Below, in pieces: positions 18,947-27,120 of a stretch of DNA of 64,000 bases. The stretch covers positions 1-64,000 of IMG/VR virus record IMGVR_UViG_3300046642_000423; one strand, given 5' to 3'. The stretch's first letter is position 1. Each line of letters starts with the position of its first letter. Source of the DNA: a virus. Under the pieces are notes generated by a model. It worked only from the letters and a program-made list of their open reading frames with translations. It had not been told where the DNA came from and did no database searches. The translations under genes and the position numbers were made by a program.

Positions 18947-19596
18947 GTATTGGCACTCCCAAGGTAGTCAAGCAGGCCGAGGGCAATCTCCAGAACGTAT
19001 TCAACACTGGAATTAACAGGTCTGGTGAGTTGAATACTGCTGGCACTGCGACCACGAACACTGGACTCGGCACACTGTCGGGAACACTCAACAACGCAAA
19101 CGCTAATTTCAACCAGGCACGCAATACCACGAACTCTACGCTTCCCATGTGGCAGCGGTTGGCTTCCGGCAATCGTCCAGCGGTACAGCAGGCGGTGGCG
19201 CCTGAGACGAATCAAGTCCTTGGACAGACTGATGCCTTCCGGCGCATGGAAGCCAACATGGGGACGATGCGCGGCGGTGGGAATGCGGGCTCGAATGTCA
19301 ACGCCAACCAAGACGCGATGGCGAAGATTGACAATCTGATATTTGGTGCGCGTCCGGCCGCGGCCCAACAGGTAGAAGGCATCGGCGCACAGGATGCCGG
19401 GATCGCAGGCGCACAGGCAGGAGTTGGGACACAGGTAGGCGGTGAGCAAGCCAGTGTGGGACAAAATGAGATCGCACAGGCTCTACAAGCGCTCGGGCTA
19501 GGCGCATCAGCTACCGGCAAGGCTGGGGATATTCGGAACACTTCCACCGCGAATAATCAGAAGGCGTTCCAAGACTTCCTTGGATGGGCGGTTTAG
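18931..19596 (+). CDS. Gly/Asn/Ala-rich virion protein, probable non-AUG start
   Basis: The frame is open and clearly protein-like from about 18931 (GGFLGIGTPKVVKQ...), but the first ordinary start, TTG 19030, would cut 33 such residues. No ATG, GTG or TTG exists upstream before the stop at 18889. An AUC codon at 18931 is preceded by GGGAGGTGG at 18919-18927 with good spacing, so an AUC start (221 residues) is my preferred call; 19030 (188 residues) is the conservative one. The protein is Ala/Gly/Asn/Gln rich, low in hydrophobics, and sits first in a run of three putative internal virion proteins. Confidence 0.6.
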   Translation: MGGFLGIGTPKVVKQAEGNLQNVFNTGINRSGELNTAGTATTNTGLGTLSGTLNNANANFNQARNTTNSTLPMWQRLASGNRPAVQQAVAPETNQVLGQTDAFRRMEANMGTMRGGGNAGSNVNANQDAMAKIDNLIFGARPAAAQQVEGIGAQDAGIAGAQAGVGTQVGGEQASVGQNEIAQALQALGLGASATGKAGDIRNTSTANNQKAFQDFLGWAV

Positions 19597-21297
19597 ATGG
19601 GCATTCTAGGCGATCTGTTGATGGAACGTGTTCGCGCGAATAACCAGCGCCGGAACGCTATTCAGGAAGCTCAGGCGAATGGCCTTATCGCTAACATGAG
19701 CAAGTACGGACGTCAGATGCCTGATGGGACTGTAGATTATTCTAAGTTGGCACTCGACGATGCCGCACGACAGTCTGCACAGGATCAGATCGATAAGTTG
19801 GTAGGCCACAAGGGCAGCGATCCGGTGGCCAAGGATCAAGGGCGCATTCTGGATGTGTTCCATAAGGTAGTGAACACGCTGCATGGTCATGCAAATACTC
19901 TGGGTGGACAGCCAGCGGCAGGTGCGTCCACACCACCGCCTCCACCGCCAAGCGGTATTCCTCCAATGCCTTCCAGCACACAGCTTGAGAGTGGCGCGGC
20001 GCCGCTTCCGCAGGTAGCGAATACGCAGATTCCACCCATGCCGCCACCGACATCGTTCGCAGAGATTATGGGGCAGGGAGGCGCGGGTGAATCATTACCT
20101 GCCAAAGCAGCCGAGGAAGTACGTCAGATTGCTCCCAAGGCTGCTGCAACGACTTCTGCGACTATCACTACACGCAAATCGGAAGCCGACGCGGCAGGAT
20201 TAGAAGAAGGCACGCCACAACGTCAATATTACATGGCAACTGGAAACATGATGCCTGTGTCATCCCTGGGACTTAACAAGACGATGTATGACACGGACAC
20301 TGGCGAAGAGTTCATTGTGCGTGGGATTGGTCCGCATGGTGGTCCGACTGATGCCAAAGACATTGAGCATATGAATTATCGGGCTGGCTACTCCGGTGAT
20401 GTCAGTGAAATTCCCAAGTTGCAATCGCCTCCAGGTGGTGGTGCTCCCACTGGTGTATCGATCGGTCCAAAGGGATGGGTGGATGGCGATCCTGATATGC
20501 CACCGAAGGCTAAAGCTGCGCTCAAGGCTGGACAGGATTCCTATAAGAGTCATCAACAGGATTTGACTGAGCGTGTTCTTTCATCGGCTCGCGCACGAGC
20601 TGAATATCAAGCGAAGTATCGCGTAACTCCCATTATCGACAAGGACGGAAACGCTACCGTTGCCAGTGCATGGGACATCATCTCTCACCCTGAGAACTAC
20701 CCCGCCAATTTCAACGAGGGTGACAAGTTGATGTTGCGTAGGGGACAGTTTACAGAAATGCACCAAGCCATCGATCAACTTACCAATGCGGTAGAGAATA
20801 TGCCAGAGGAAGGATTCACCGGAACGCAACGCGCTCAGATGATCTTGGCAATGAGGTCCACCGATCCAAAATCTGCCATTGAGTCATGGATCAAATCACA
20901 AGCTGCTGGAACTTTATCGCAGGCTCAGCAGGATTATGCACAGAGTGTGGCTTCTGCGCAGGAATCCATGATGGTATTACGTGGCGTCGGTGGTATGGGA
21001 AATGCTACCGATAAGGTTCGCGATGCCATCGGTGGAATGACTCCTGACTTTCCCATTTCCAAGGAATATGCCAAAGGACAGATTAGCAAGATCAATAAGC
21101 AGATGAATACGCTGGAGTCTGCGCAGCCGGGGATCAAGAAGATTGCACCGAGGATTCCTGCGTTGCCTGCTGCTGGGGGTGGCGCAACGAGTGGCGGCAC
21201 CGTGAAAATGATGTACAAGGGTAAAGCGTGGGATGTGCCGAATGATCCTAAGAAGATTCAGGCTGCCAAGGATCGCGGCGCAACGATGGTGCAATAA
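19597..21297 (+). CDS. putative internal virion/ejection protein
   Basis: 566 residues, starting one base after the upstream stop. Helical, charged N-terminus (DLLMERVRANNQRRNAIQEA), a Pro-rich linker (PPPPPPSGIPPMP near 113-125), and a helical C-terminal half. No enzyme motif was found. In short-tailed phages, two or three large helical proteins following nozzle genes are typically ejected with the DNA; position and composition suggest this, without direct proof. Confidence 0.45.
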   Translation: MGILGDLLMERVRANNQRRNAIQEAQANGLIANMSKYGRQMPDGTVDYSKLALDDAARQSAQDQIDKLVGHKGSDPVAKDQGRILDVFHKVVNTLHGHANTLGGQPAAGASTPPPPPPSGIPPMPSSTQLESGAAPLPQVANTQIPPMPPPTSFAEIMGQGGAGESLPAKAAEEVRQIAPKAAATTSATITTRKSEADAAGLEEGTPQRQYYMATGNMMPVSSLGLNKTMYDTDTGEEFIVRGIGPHGGPTDAKDIEHMNYRAGYSGDVSEIPKLQSPPGGGAPTGVSIGPKGWVDGDPDMPPKAKAALKAGQDSYKSHQQDLTERVLSSARARAEYQAKYRVTPIIDKDGNATVASAWDIISHPENYPANFNEGDKLMLRRGQFTEMHQAIDQLTNAVENMPEEGFTGTQRAQMILAMRSTDPKSAIESWIKSQAAGTLSQAQQDYAQSVASAQESMMVLRGVGGMGNATDKVRDAIGGMTPDFPISKEYAKGQISKINKQMNTLESAQPGIKKIAPRIPALPAAGGGATSGGTVKMMYKGKAWDVPNDPKKIQAAKDRGATMVQ

Positions 21298-22742
21298 TGC
21301 CACAAGCTACCACGGATGATCTGTCGGATCTGGGAGCGAAGCCTTCGGTTAGTGATGATCTTTCGGATCTTGGAGCAGTTGAGTCCGCTGCGTCATCCAA
21401 ACCTCCCGGCACTCCTGGTGCGTTTCAGGCTCGTCCAGGTGGTCCTGTACTAAATTCCAATGATCTAGGCACGACGCCTATCCAGTACGACACGATGGGT
21501 GCGGCGGTGTCAGGTGCGAAGGCTCGCGCTGCAATGCCTGACTTTCCATCTCAAGTAAAATCTGCCAAGAATAACGAAGCTGGATTCCTCCCAGGGATTG
21601 GCGCGACTGTTGGTGGGACTGTTGGCGGCCCTGGCGGTGCAGGTATGGGTGCAGCCGCCGGAGTACTCGGAAAGCCTTTCTTGACAGATGAGCCAGCCAA
21701 TCTAAACGAGGCCGCTACGACTGGATTGGAATACGCTGCGGCACAAAAGGGCGGCGATCTGGCTGTGCAAGGGATTGGCAAGGGACTTGGCTGGATGATT
21801 GGTCCCAAAATTCAGAGTGCAGTAGAAGGAATCTTCCGCGCAGTCCCATCAGAGAATCCCAACTATCGGGATAACGTAGTCGCAGCACTTGGGGATCTTC
21901 AAAACATGGTTAAGAGTGGTGCGATTCCTGAACGTACCAAAGGTGGAATCCTAAATCCTGAGATGTACTTTCGACAGGTCAATGAAGCGATTGACCAGCG
22001 CTTGAAGGATATGTTCAATAACGAGTATATGGGTCAGATTAACATTGCCAAGAAGGCAGGCGCACAGATTGGTTTGACTGAAAATCCGCAAGTCATGCAG
22101 CAAGCGCTTAAGTATATCGCACGAACACAGACGGCTGATTCTGGCGCCCGCGCAGCAGCTCTTAAATTAGCGGGAAATCCTACCGCGCAGGTTCCTATTG
22201 AGGATGCTGCGGAACTTGCACGAGCAGTCAATGCACATCTACGAGAGTTGTCGGCAGCGCGGCCGGAGGCAGCATATGTGTCCGCGCAGAAGTCTGCTAC
22301 TAAGGCAAGTCTGCAACGACTAGATAGCGCTCTCAGTGACAGTATAAATGGAAAACTACAATCGCTAGATCAACCAGGTGTTGCCGGATACGAACGTCGT
22401 TATGCAGCTCTGTCAGCAATCAATCGGCAAATAGAAAGTGGAATGAACTCGCTTGAACGTCAGCGATTAGAGATTCGCCCTCGTGCTGGAGTCAGTTTGA
22501 AAGGTAGAGGATGGGCATCTGGAGTAGCCAATATATTCAAGGGGAATGCTGGTGCAGACCTTGAAGATGCATTACTCGCACTTAAGAACTCGCCAGATAT
22601 TCCTACCCCAGTAGCGGGTCCGAGAGTTGTCCTTCAAGGACAATATGCTGGACAGGCAGGCGCGCCTAGTTCCTCACCTGCAATAGTCAAACAGATTCCA
22701 CGAACACCTGTATGGGCACAGTTGCCGCCGCCTAAACCATGA
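21297..22742 (+). CDS. putative internal virion protein with Gly-rich hydrophobic segments
   Basis: 481 residues, TAATG overlap with the preceding gene. Two copies of DDLSDLGA at residues 7-14 and 20-27, a Gly/Ala-rich hydrophobic segment (GIGATVGGTVGGPGGAGMGAAAG, in parts, near 98-122), then long helices. Gly/Ala-rich segments that can insert into membranes are a feature of ejection proteins. The repeated acidic N-terminal octapeptide may be a binding peptide for another virion protein. Both points are inference. Confidence 0.45.
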   Translation: MPQATTDDLSDLGAKPSVSDDLSDLGAVESAASSKPPGTPGAFQARPGGPVLNSNDLGTTPIQYDTMGAAVSGAKARAAMPDFPSQVKSAKNNEAGFLPGIGATVGGTVGGPGGAGMGAAAGVLGKPFLTDEPANLNEAATTGLEYAAAQKGGDLAVQGIGKGLGWMIGPKIQSAVEGIFRAVPSENPNYRDNVVAALGDLQNMVKSGAIPERTKGGILNPEMYFRQVNEAIDQRLKDMFNNEYMGQINIAKKAGAQIGLTENPQVMQQALKYIARTQTADSGARAAALKLAGNPTAQVPIEDAAELARAVNAHLRELSAARPEAAYVSAQKSATKASLQRLDSALSDSINGKLQSLDQPGVAGYERRYAALSAINRQIESGMNSLERQRLEIRPRAGVSLKGRGWASGVANIFKGNAGADLEDALLALKNSPDIPTPVAGPRVVLQGQYAGQAGAPSSSPAIVKQIPRTPVWAQLPPPKP

Positions 22743-23734
22743 TCCTCTCCGCGACGGCGCTCACGCACTTTCAAGATTGCCGCCGCCGTCACCTCATCGA
22801 ATTAGATTGGTATGCCCATCATCATCGTCCAAAGACGCTATTCGATCGGCTCCTCTCTCGTGCCATCTATAAGCTATCGAATGGCGGAGATCCGGTAGCG
22901 GAAGCTGACGAAGCGCGCACGCAGTTCCTTGAGGCTGCGGCTAACCCCGGCCTCGATCAGCCGTATGGAACGAATACCTATCAGGTAGCGAAGGATTGGT
23001 GCGCGATGCTGGAGACGATACCGCGCGCGGTTGCAACGTTGGTGCTGCTTACGGTCAAGCCGGCGGGAGTGGTCTTTCTGGATGATCTGACCTCGTGGCA
23101 GACAACCTCATGGATGGACGATTCAGGCACGCTACATCGCTGGATTACCGTGGACAAATGGAATGAGGATGCGCTGGCACGGGAGATGCACGGCTGGCAT
23201 GCGTTTGGGGATATGGCGGTGCTGCGGGCGCCGATGATGCTGCATGTCATAGAGATTGGGCAGATGCGCAAGGGTAGGCGTGCAAGCCAGTGGGCCCGGG
23301 GCTGGCGGCATCCCAGTGTGGCGAATATCCACGGCGTGCATTTCAAGCATAAGGACGGCTCGTCCTATCAAAAGTGGACGCCACTGTATTTGGCTGACGC
23401 AGGAGATATCACCCCAGAAGATTGGGTTGAGGCGATGATCAGAGATAGGGTAATCGATGACGTCGTGCATCATGTGACGGTGAATGCGCCTAGTGATGCC
23501 GTGTGTGAGGATACCGTGCGGCAGATGTTGGCTGAGGCACGGCGCATGCGGGCGATGGAGAGGGAAGGGTACGACTGGACGGAGATACCCATGTCCCGCG
23601 GCGCCTGTGACGGACTAGTACCCTGCATCTGGCAGGATGCTTGTTATGCCGTGGGCGCATCGAAAGTCGTTGATTTAATTACCATTGGCCTGTATACACG
23701 TAAGGAGAATGTTGTAGAAGGAGTTAAGGTTTGA
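22739..23734 (+). CDS. Cas4/RecB-like Fe-S PD-(D/E)XK protein with altered active site
   Basis: 331 residues; ATGA overlap upstream. It opens with [20 protein letters not shown], the first-helix-and-Cys signature of Cas4/AddB-type nucleases, and near the C-terminus has C-x(6)-C-x(5)-C ([15 protein letters not shown]). Together these are the four cysteines expected for a 4Fe-4S cluster. The catalytic D...E-x-K strands are not evident: the best candidate is [15 protein letters not shown], which lacks the D and the proper E-x-K. Unlike the intact homologue at 36658, it lies among virion genes, suggesting a structural or DNA-end-binding role. Confidence 0.6.
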   Translation: MILSATALTHFQDCRRRHLIELDWYAHHHRPKTLFDRLLSRAIYKLSNGGDPVAEADEARTQFLEAAANPGLDQPYGTNTYQVAKDWCAMLETIPRAVATLVLLTVKPAGVVFLDDLTSWQTTSWMDDSGTLHRWITVDKWNEDALAREMHGWHAFGDMAVLRAPMMLHVIEIGQMRKGRRASQWARGWRHPSVANIHGVHFKHKDGSSYQKWTPLYLADAGDITPEDWVEAMIRDRVIDDVVHHVTVNAPSDAVCEDTVRQMLAEARRMRAMEREGYDWTEIPMSRGACDGLVPCIWQDACYAVGASKVVDLITIGLYTRKENVVEGVKV

Positions 23735-24258
23735 GACGCTCATTTGAGTTGGCAACTCTAGCTCTTATATTAGCTCTTATATATACCCTTCCAGTCTCCG
23801 CCCAGCATGCGGTGAATATCGGCTGGACACTGGGAGTGCAGCCTAGCGGGATCACCACGACTGGACAGAAGGTGCGCCGAGATGGGGTCGTGCTGGCCAC
23901 TGTAGCCGCTAACACCGCAGTGTACTCGGATCCCAATGTGATTGCTGGCAGCACGTATGTGTATACCGTGGTGGCGGTCACAACGGCCGGGGATAGCATA
24001 CCTAGCAATGCAGTCAGTGCGACGGTGCCGAGTGGAACGGTGGGACCGCCTGGGCCTCCAGGGCCACAGGGGCCAGCTGGGCCAACGGGTCCTACCGGCG
24101 CTACCGGAGCGACGGGTGCCACGGGAGCACAAGGTCCGATCGGTCCGCAAGGTCCTATTGGCGCTACCGGGGCGACTGGTCCTCAAGGTCCGGCTGGAAC
24201 GATGGTCTGCGTGAAGACTGACGCAACGCATTGCAAGATTACGATAACGATCCAGTGA
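23731..24258 (+). CDS. FN3 plus collagen-like repeat protein with signal peptide
   Basis: 175 residues, TTG start with GGAG upstream and TTGA overlap. Signal peptide [24 protein letters not shown]. Residues ~26-100 look like one fibronectin type III domain (VNIGWTLG ... [18 protein letters not shown]). Residues ~103-155 are uninterrupted Gly-X-Y collagen triplets ([16 protein letters not shown]...). The C-terminal cap has two Cys. It probably forms a trimeric rod. Fourth Sec-signal protein of the window; surface display or fibre role. Confidence 0.75.
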   Translation: MRRSFELATLALILALIYTLPVSAQHAVNIGWTLGVQPSGITTTGQKVRRDGVVLATVAANTAVYSDPNVIAGSTYVYTVVAVTTAGDSIPSNAVSATVPSGTVGPPGPPGPQGPAGPTGPTGATGATGATGAQGPIGPQGPIGATGATGPQGPAGTMVCVKTDATHCKITITIQ

Positions 24259-24266
24259 ACTAAGCG

Positions 24267-24287
24267 GCAGCCGCCATCCTCGGCTGC
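24267..24287 (+). terminator. hairpin between fibre and lysis modules
   Basis: Perfect 7-bp stem (GCAGCCG / CGGCTGC) with a 7-base loop, directly after the collagen-like gene and followed by a pyrimidine-rich TCTCATCT stretch. The U tract is weak, so it may be a partial terminator or a processing/stability element separating structural from lysis transcripts. Confidence 0.45.
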
Positions 24288-24316
24288 TCTCATCTACGTG
24301 AACACGGAGGATGGTA

Positions 24317-24745
24317 ATGGATATCAGCAATGTGGCGATGACCCAGTTCACGTCGTCTGCGGTCGTTGTATTTCTGATGCAGAAGCTCAAATCCGCCAAG
24401 TGGTTTCCTCTCGTAGAACAAGGTCGCGCTACCCTCAATCGAGTTGTCAGCATCGTCGCTGCTGCTGCTGTGTCGCTTGGGATCGAGTGGTCTTGGACGA
24501 AGGACGCATCTACCGGGACTCATACTCTTATCATTATGAACATTGGCATTTGGACTTTGCTGCATGGCGGGTGGCACTGGCTCAACCAGTACGCTTTACA
24601 GGAGACGGTGTATCAGGCAACTACGAATAAGCCGGGAATTGTGTCAGCAGCGATCGCTGGTCCTTCCATTCCCGCGCGGGTCGATGCTTCTGGCAATGTT
24701 GTCGTTCCACAAGCTGCCTTGGGTGAATCTAATAAGGGCGGGTAA
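24317..24745 (+). CDS. holin-like membrane protein
   Basis: 142 residues from ATG 24317; GGAGG ends six bases before it, so the in-frame ATG at 24311 is too close to the ribosome site. Hydrophobic stretches near residues 8-25, 43-60 and 70-90 indicate two or three membrane helices, with a soluble C-terminus. It is the first gene of the lysis module and has holin-like size and topology. Holin identity is inferred from topology and the nearby endolysin. Confidence 0.6.
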   Translation: MDISNVAMTQFTSSAVVVFLMQKLKSAKWFPLVEQGRATLNRVVSIVAAAAVSLGIEWSWTKDASTGTHTLIIMNIGIWTLLHGGWHWLNQYALQETVYQATTNKPGIVSAAIAGPSIPARVDASGNVVVPQAALGESNKGG

Positions 24746-24785
24746 GCTGGCCCAAATATTGCCCTCAGAATGGTGGCGATGAGCC

Positions 24786-24974
24786 TTGAATCAGAACGCC
24801 CTAAAAAGGAACCCGGAGGACGAATTGAAGGAGATGGAAAGGATACTGGAGGGGAAGAATACCGAAGCGAGCCGTCAGCTATTAGAGCTGTTCCATACGA
24901 TCTACGACAAGATCACATTTCTCCAGCAACGATCAGACTCCAGAATCCTTTCCGAAAAGCCGGGCAGCGATTAG
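24786..24974 (+). CDS. small charged helical protein
   Basis: 62 residues from TTG 24786. Highly charged amphipathic helix pattern (EDELKEMERILEGKNTEASRQLLELF). It competes with an overlapping frame from 24770 whose N-terminal ~68 residues are Arg/Pro/Ser-rich and look non-coding; this frame has the better composition. TAG overlaps the GTG of the next gene by one base. Possibly a regulator of the following membrane protein. Confidence 0.5.
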   Translation: MNQNALKRNPEDELKEMERILEGKNTEASRQLLELFHTIYDKITFLQQRSDSRILSEKPGSD

Positions 24975-25249
24975 TGTCCGATCCAACACAGATTCAGGAG
25001 CTTTACTGGTTGTCCAGAAGGCTCGATGAAGTCATTGATCTAGTGGCACAGCTTTCACTCGACGTTGAGGAGATTAAGCGGGATCGCGCAGTGGAGAAGG
25101 CAGCCGATACGTTTAAAGAGGAGACGTTGCAGGGCGGCAAGCGTCGCTGGGAGTGGATTGAGCGTGCCGTGCTGGGCATGGCGCTGGGCGCGGTCGGCTG
25201 GATCTTACGTGAGATTATTGGGCCCATTCTGACGCATCTTAGGAGATAA
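24974..25249 (+). CDS. coiled-coil plus single-TM lysis-module protein
   Basis: 91 residues from GTG 24974. A heptad-like helix (RRLDEVIDLVAQLSLDVEEI, residues ~13-32) is followed by a transmembrane helix (AVLGMALGAVGWILREIIG, residues ~66-84). Coiled coil plus one membrane span near a holin resembles small phage holin/antiholin proteins. No specific family assigned. Confidence 0.55.
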   Translation: MSDPTQIQELYWLSRRLDEVIDLVAQLSLDVEEIKRDRAVEKAADTFKEETLQGGKRRWEWIERAVLGMALGAVGWILREIIGPILTHLRR

Positions 25250-25251
25250 AT

Positions 25252-25401
25252 TTGATCATCTTACTCATCGTTCTGATTCTTCTGATCGGTGGTGGAGGCT
25301 TAGGCTATACCAACTGGGGGCCGGGTGGTGGAGCGGGAGTAGTCGGAACCTTGCTCATCATCATTCTGATTCTTTACCTACTGGGAATGATTAGAGTATA
25401 A
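25252..25401 (+). CDS. DUF3309-like tiny membrane protein
   Basis: 49 residues from TTG 25252, with AGGAG six bases upstream; below the length cut-off of common callers. Two Leu/Ile-rich helices flank a Gly/Tyr/Trp turn (GGGGLGYTNWGPGGGAG). This layout matches the DUF3309 family of very small bacterial membrane proteins. Its placement in a phage lysis cassette suggests it helps permeabilise or condition the inner membrane; inference. Confidence 0.65.
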   Translation: MIILLIVLILLIGGGGLGYTNWGPGGGAGVVGTLLIIILILYLLGMIRV

Positions 25402-25410
25402 GGAGAATTC

Positions 25411-25596
25411 ATGTTCGCATTGTTACAGTTGACTGAACGCACAGGTGGTGGGGCTCCTCTCAATTTGATCTTTCGAGTATTTGCCCTAGTTCTATTTGCT
25501 ATCGCTGGATTCGGATGGCCTGCTCCAGTAGAACCATATCGTACCAAGCTAATTGGGTTGGGATTGTTCTTCTTAGTTCTGGCAAGTTTCTTCTAG
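25411..25596 (+). CDS. small membrane protein of the lysis module
   Basis: 61 residues, AAGGAG before ATG. Two hydrophobic helices (residues ~18-34 and ~47-60) joined by a short charged loop, ending at the membrane without a tail. Third of four adjacent small membrane proteins; one of them is likely the pinholin or antiholin, which cannot be decided here. Confidence 0.6.
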   Translation: MFALLQLTERTGGGAPLNLIFRVFALVLFAIAGFGWPAPVEPYRTKLIGLGLFFLVLASFF

Positions 25597-25600
25597 GAAT

Positions 25601-26053
25601 ATGTTCTTCGATCACAGGTACGAACGTAAGATCATTCAGCTACTCGAGGAGGAGGTTCGTCTCCTCAGACATATTGCTCATTGTGTTTGCAAGCATCGCG
25701 CAGTCTCGGCCACACTTAAATTCATCGATTCAAAAGGAGAACCCATGCCGGTCACAGTGCATTTGAACGAAGATCCTGGAGTAGCGGTATTCACTGAATT
25801 CAGCCTACCCAATGGACGGGGGATTGTCGTACCGCCAGTGGGGAAGGTAACGTATACGTCGGACAATCCAGCGGTGGCGACGGTTGATCCTGCCAGTGGA
25901 CAGCTAACGTATGTCGCGGCCGGCGTGGCCAACATTTCCGGCGCGGACGATGGGAACGGCCTGACCGCATCGGATTCGCTGACGGTGAGCGCGGTGACGG
26001 CTCAGAGCGCGACACTGGTTATCAACGTACCGACACCAACGCCAGTAGTATAA
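25601..26053 (+). CDS. bacterial Ig-like (BID_2) domain protein
   Basis: 150 residues from ATG 25601; the N-terminal ~40 residues are helical (IIQLLEEEVRLLRHIAHCV). Residues ~80-135 match a BID_2 Ig-like domain (VTYTSDNPAVATVDPASGQL ... SDSLTVSA). An internal ATG at 25745 (MPVTVHLNEDPG) has a much better AAGGAG, so two products, or a shorter real gene of 102 residues, are possible. BID_2 domains occur in phage virion and surface proteins. No signal peptide is visible. Confidence 0.65.
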   Translation: MFFDHRYERKIIQLLEEEVRLLRHIAHCVCKHRAVSATLKFIDSKGEPMPVTVHLNEDPGVAVFTEFSLPNGRGIVVPPVGKVTYTSDNPAVATVDPASGQLTYVAAGVANISGADDGNGLTASDSLTVSAVTAQSATLVINVPTPTPVV

Positions 26054-26064
26054 AAGGAGACTCA

Positions 26065-26460
26065 ATGAAGCGTTTATTGATAGCGCCAGTGCTGCTATGT
26101 GTGCTGGCGCTTACCGGATGTACCCCAGTTGAGCGTGATGCCTACGATATCATCGTGACCAGTAAAGCGGCTCTCGTTTCATTCCGCTCGCAGCATCCCG
26201 AGTGCATGTTCGATGCCACGAGTGGAATCAGCAAGGTGGTTACGGCGCAACCCTGTCTAGCGAATAACAAGCTCACCGCTGCCAAGGATACGTTGATTGA
26301 CGCGACCGAGGTCTACTGTTCCAGTCCTGCATTTGAATCAGGAGGCGCATGTACTCCGCCAGCCAAGGGCACGCCCGCGTTACAGCAGGCCACCGATAAA
26401 CTCAAGGCTGCTATTGCTAATTACAACCAGACCGCAGCGGACCTCAAGGGGGTAATTTAA
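26065..26460 (+). CDS. lipoprotein in lysis cassette
   Basis: 131 residues; AAAGGAG before ATG. Signal peptide MKRLLIAPVLLCVLALTGC with a lipobox (LTGC, lipidated Cys 19). The mature part is helical with paired Cys residues and a C-terminal helix. In Gram-negative phages an outer-membrane lipoprotein beside the endolysin may be an o-spanin, but this one is longer than Rz1-type proteins and is not nested in another gene. Superinfection exclusion is another option. Confidence 0.6.
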   Translation: MKRLLIAPVLLCVLALTGCTPVERDAYDIIVTSKAALVSFRSQHPECMFDATSGISKVVTAQPCLANNKLTAAKDTLIDATEVYCSSPAFESGGACTPPAKGTPALQQATDKLKAAIANYNQTAADLKGVI

Positions 26461-26633
26461 TGATTCTCGCTATTGAACTCGCACTCGCCCTTGCTAAACC
26501 GCTACTCGCTCAGCTGGTCAAGTCCAAAGCTCCCCAAGATATTATTGACGCGACCTCTGCGGCGATCGATGCATGGGATAAGCATCGCGCTGACTTGATA
26601 ACCAAACCCGCACTTGAAGCGCAGCGCGGATAG
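26460..26633 (+). CDS. small helical protein upstream of endolysin
   Basis: 57 residues, too short for the usual cut-off. TAATG overlap with the lipoprotein and its TAG touches the endolysin ATG, so it is translationally coupled on both sides. N-terminal half hydrophobic and amphipathic (MILAIELALALAKPLLAQLV), the rest charged. Possibly membrane-associated; function unknown. Confidence 0.55.
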   Translation: MILAIELALALAKPLLAQLVKSKAPQDIIDATSAAIDAWDKHRADLITKPALEAQRG

Positions 26634-27104
26634 ATGGATCCCTTCACAGAAGAACGATTGAAGCTGGTGCATCCGGTCTTAGCCGATCGGGTGCATAAGC
26701 TCATCAGTGCGCTAGAGGGAGAAGGATTCACGCCGCGCGTCACGCGGGGGCTTGCCAGTGTAGCTGATCAGGATGCGATCTGGCAGAAGGGGAGGGATGC
26801 GAACGGTAATAAGATCGGCGTGACGTACACCAACGCAAAGGGCGCACAGTCGAATCATGTTCTAGGTTATGCGGTCGATTTCACGTTTCTGGTAGATGGC
26901 AAAGCAGATTGGACAAGTAAAGGATTCGACAGGCTGGTTGCGCTTGCGCCTTCATTCGGATTACGTAGCGGTGCTAGTTGGAAGGATACGCCACACGTCG
27001 AGCTGAGTGAGGTTCCTGCCAAGCCGACCGATGAGATGCAGCAAACCTACCGGGACGCCGGCGTGGATGAAGTGTGGAAGCAGTTTCCAATCGACTGGGT
27101 ATGA
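26634..27104 (+). CDS. endolysin, peptidase M15 family
   Basis: 156 residues. Zinc-binding pattern of M15 D-Ala/L-alanyl-D-glutamate peptidases: S-N-H(75)-x(6)-D(82) in QSNHVLGYAVDF and H(121)VEL near the end, with the upstream RGLASVADQDAIWQ helix typical of phage VanY-like endolysins. It cleaves peptide cross-links or stems in peptidoglycan. It has no signal peptide, so it needs a holin to reach the wall. Last gene of the left rightward block; the reverse-strand early block ends 17 bases later. Confidence 0.85.
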   Translation: MDPFTEERLKLVHPVLADRVHKLISALEGEGFTPRVTRGLASVADQDAIWQKGRDANGNKIGVTYTNAKGAQSNHVLGYAVDFTFLVDGKADWTSKGFDRLVALAPSFGLRSGASWKDTPHVELSEVPAKPTDEMQQTYRDAGVDEVWKQFPIDWV

Positions 27105-27120
27105 GCTTCACTCCTGCGGC

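Noticed and set aside
23770-24453. 227-codon reverse-strand frame, and the similar 188-codon frame at 51580-52146
   Set aside because: Both are antisense to collagen-repeat coding; Arg/Ser/Thr-rich composition comes from Gly codons read backwards, and there is no ribosome site.
24770-24973. N-terminal extension of the 24974-25249 gene
   Set aside because: Arg/Pro/Ser-rich and non-hydrophobic pattern unlike coding sequence; the overlapping frame from 24786 has better amino-acid patterning.
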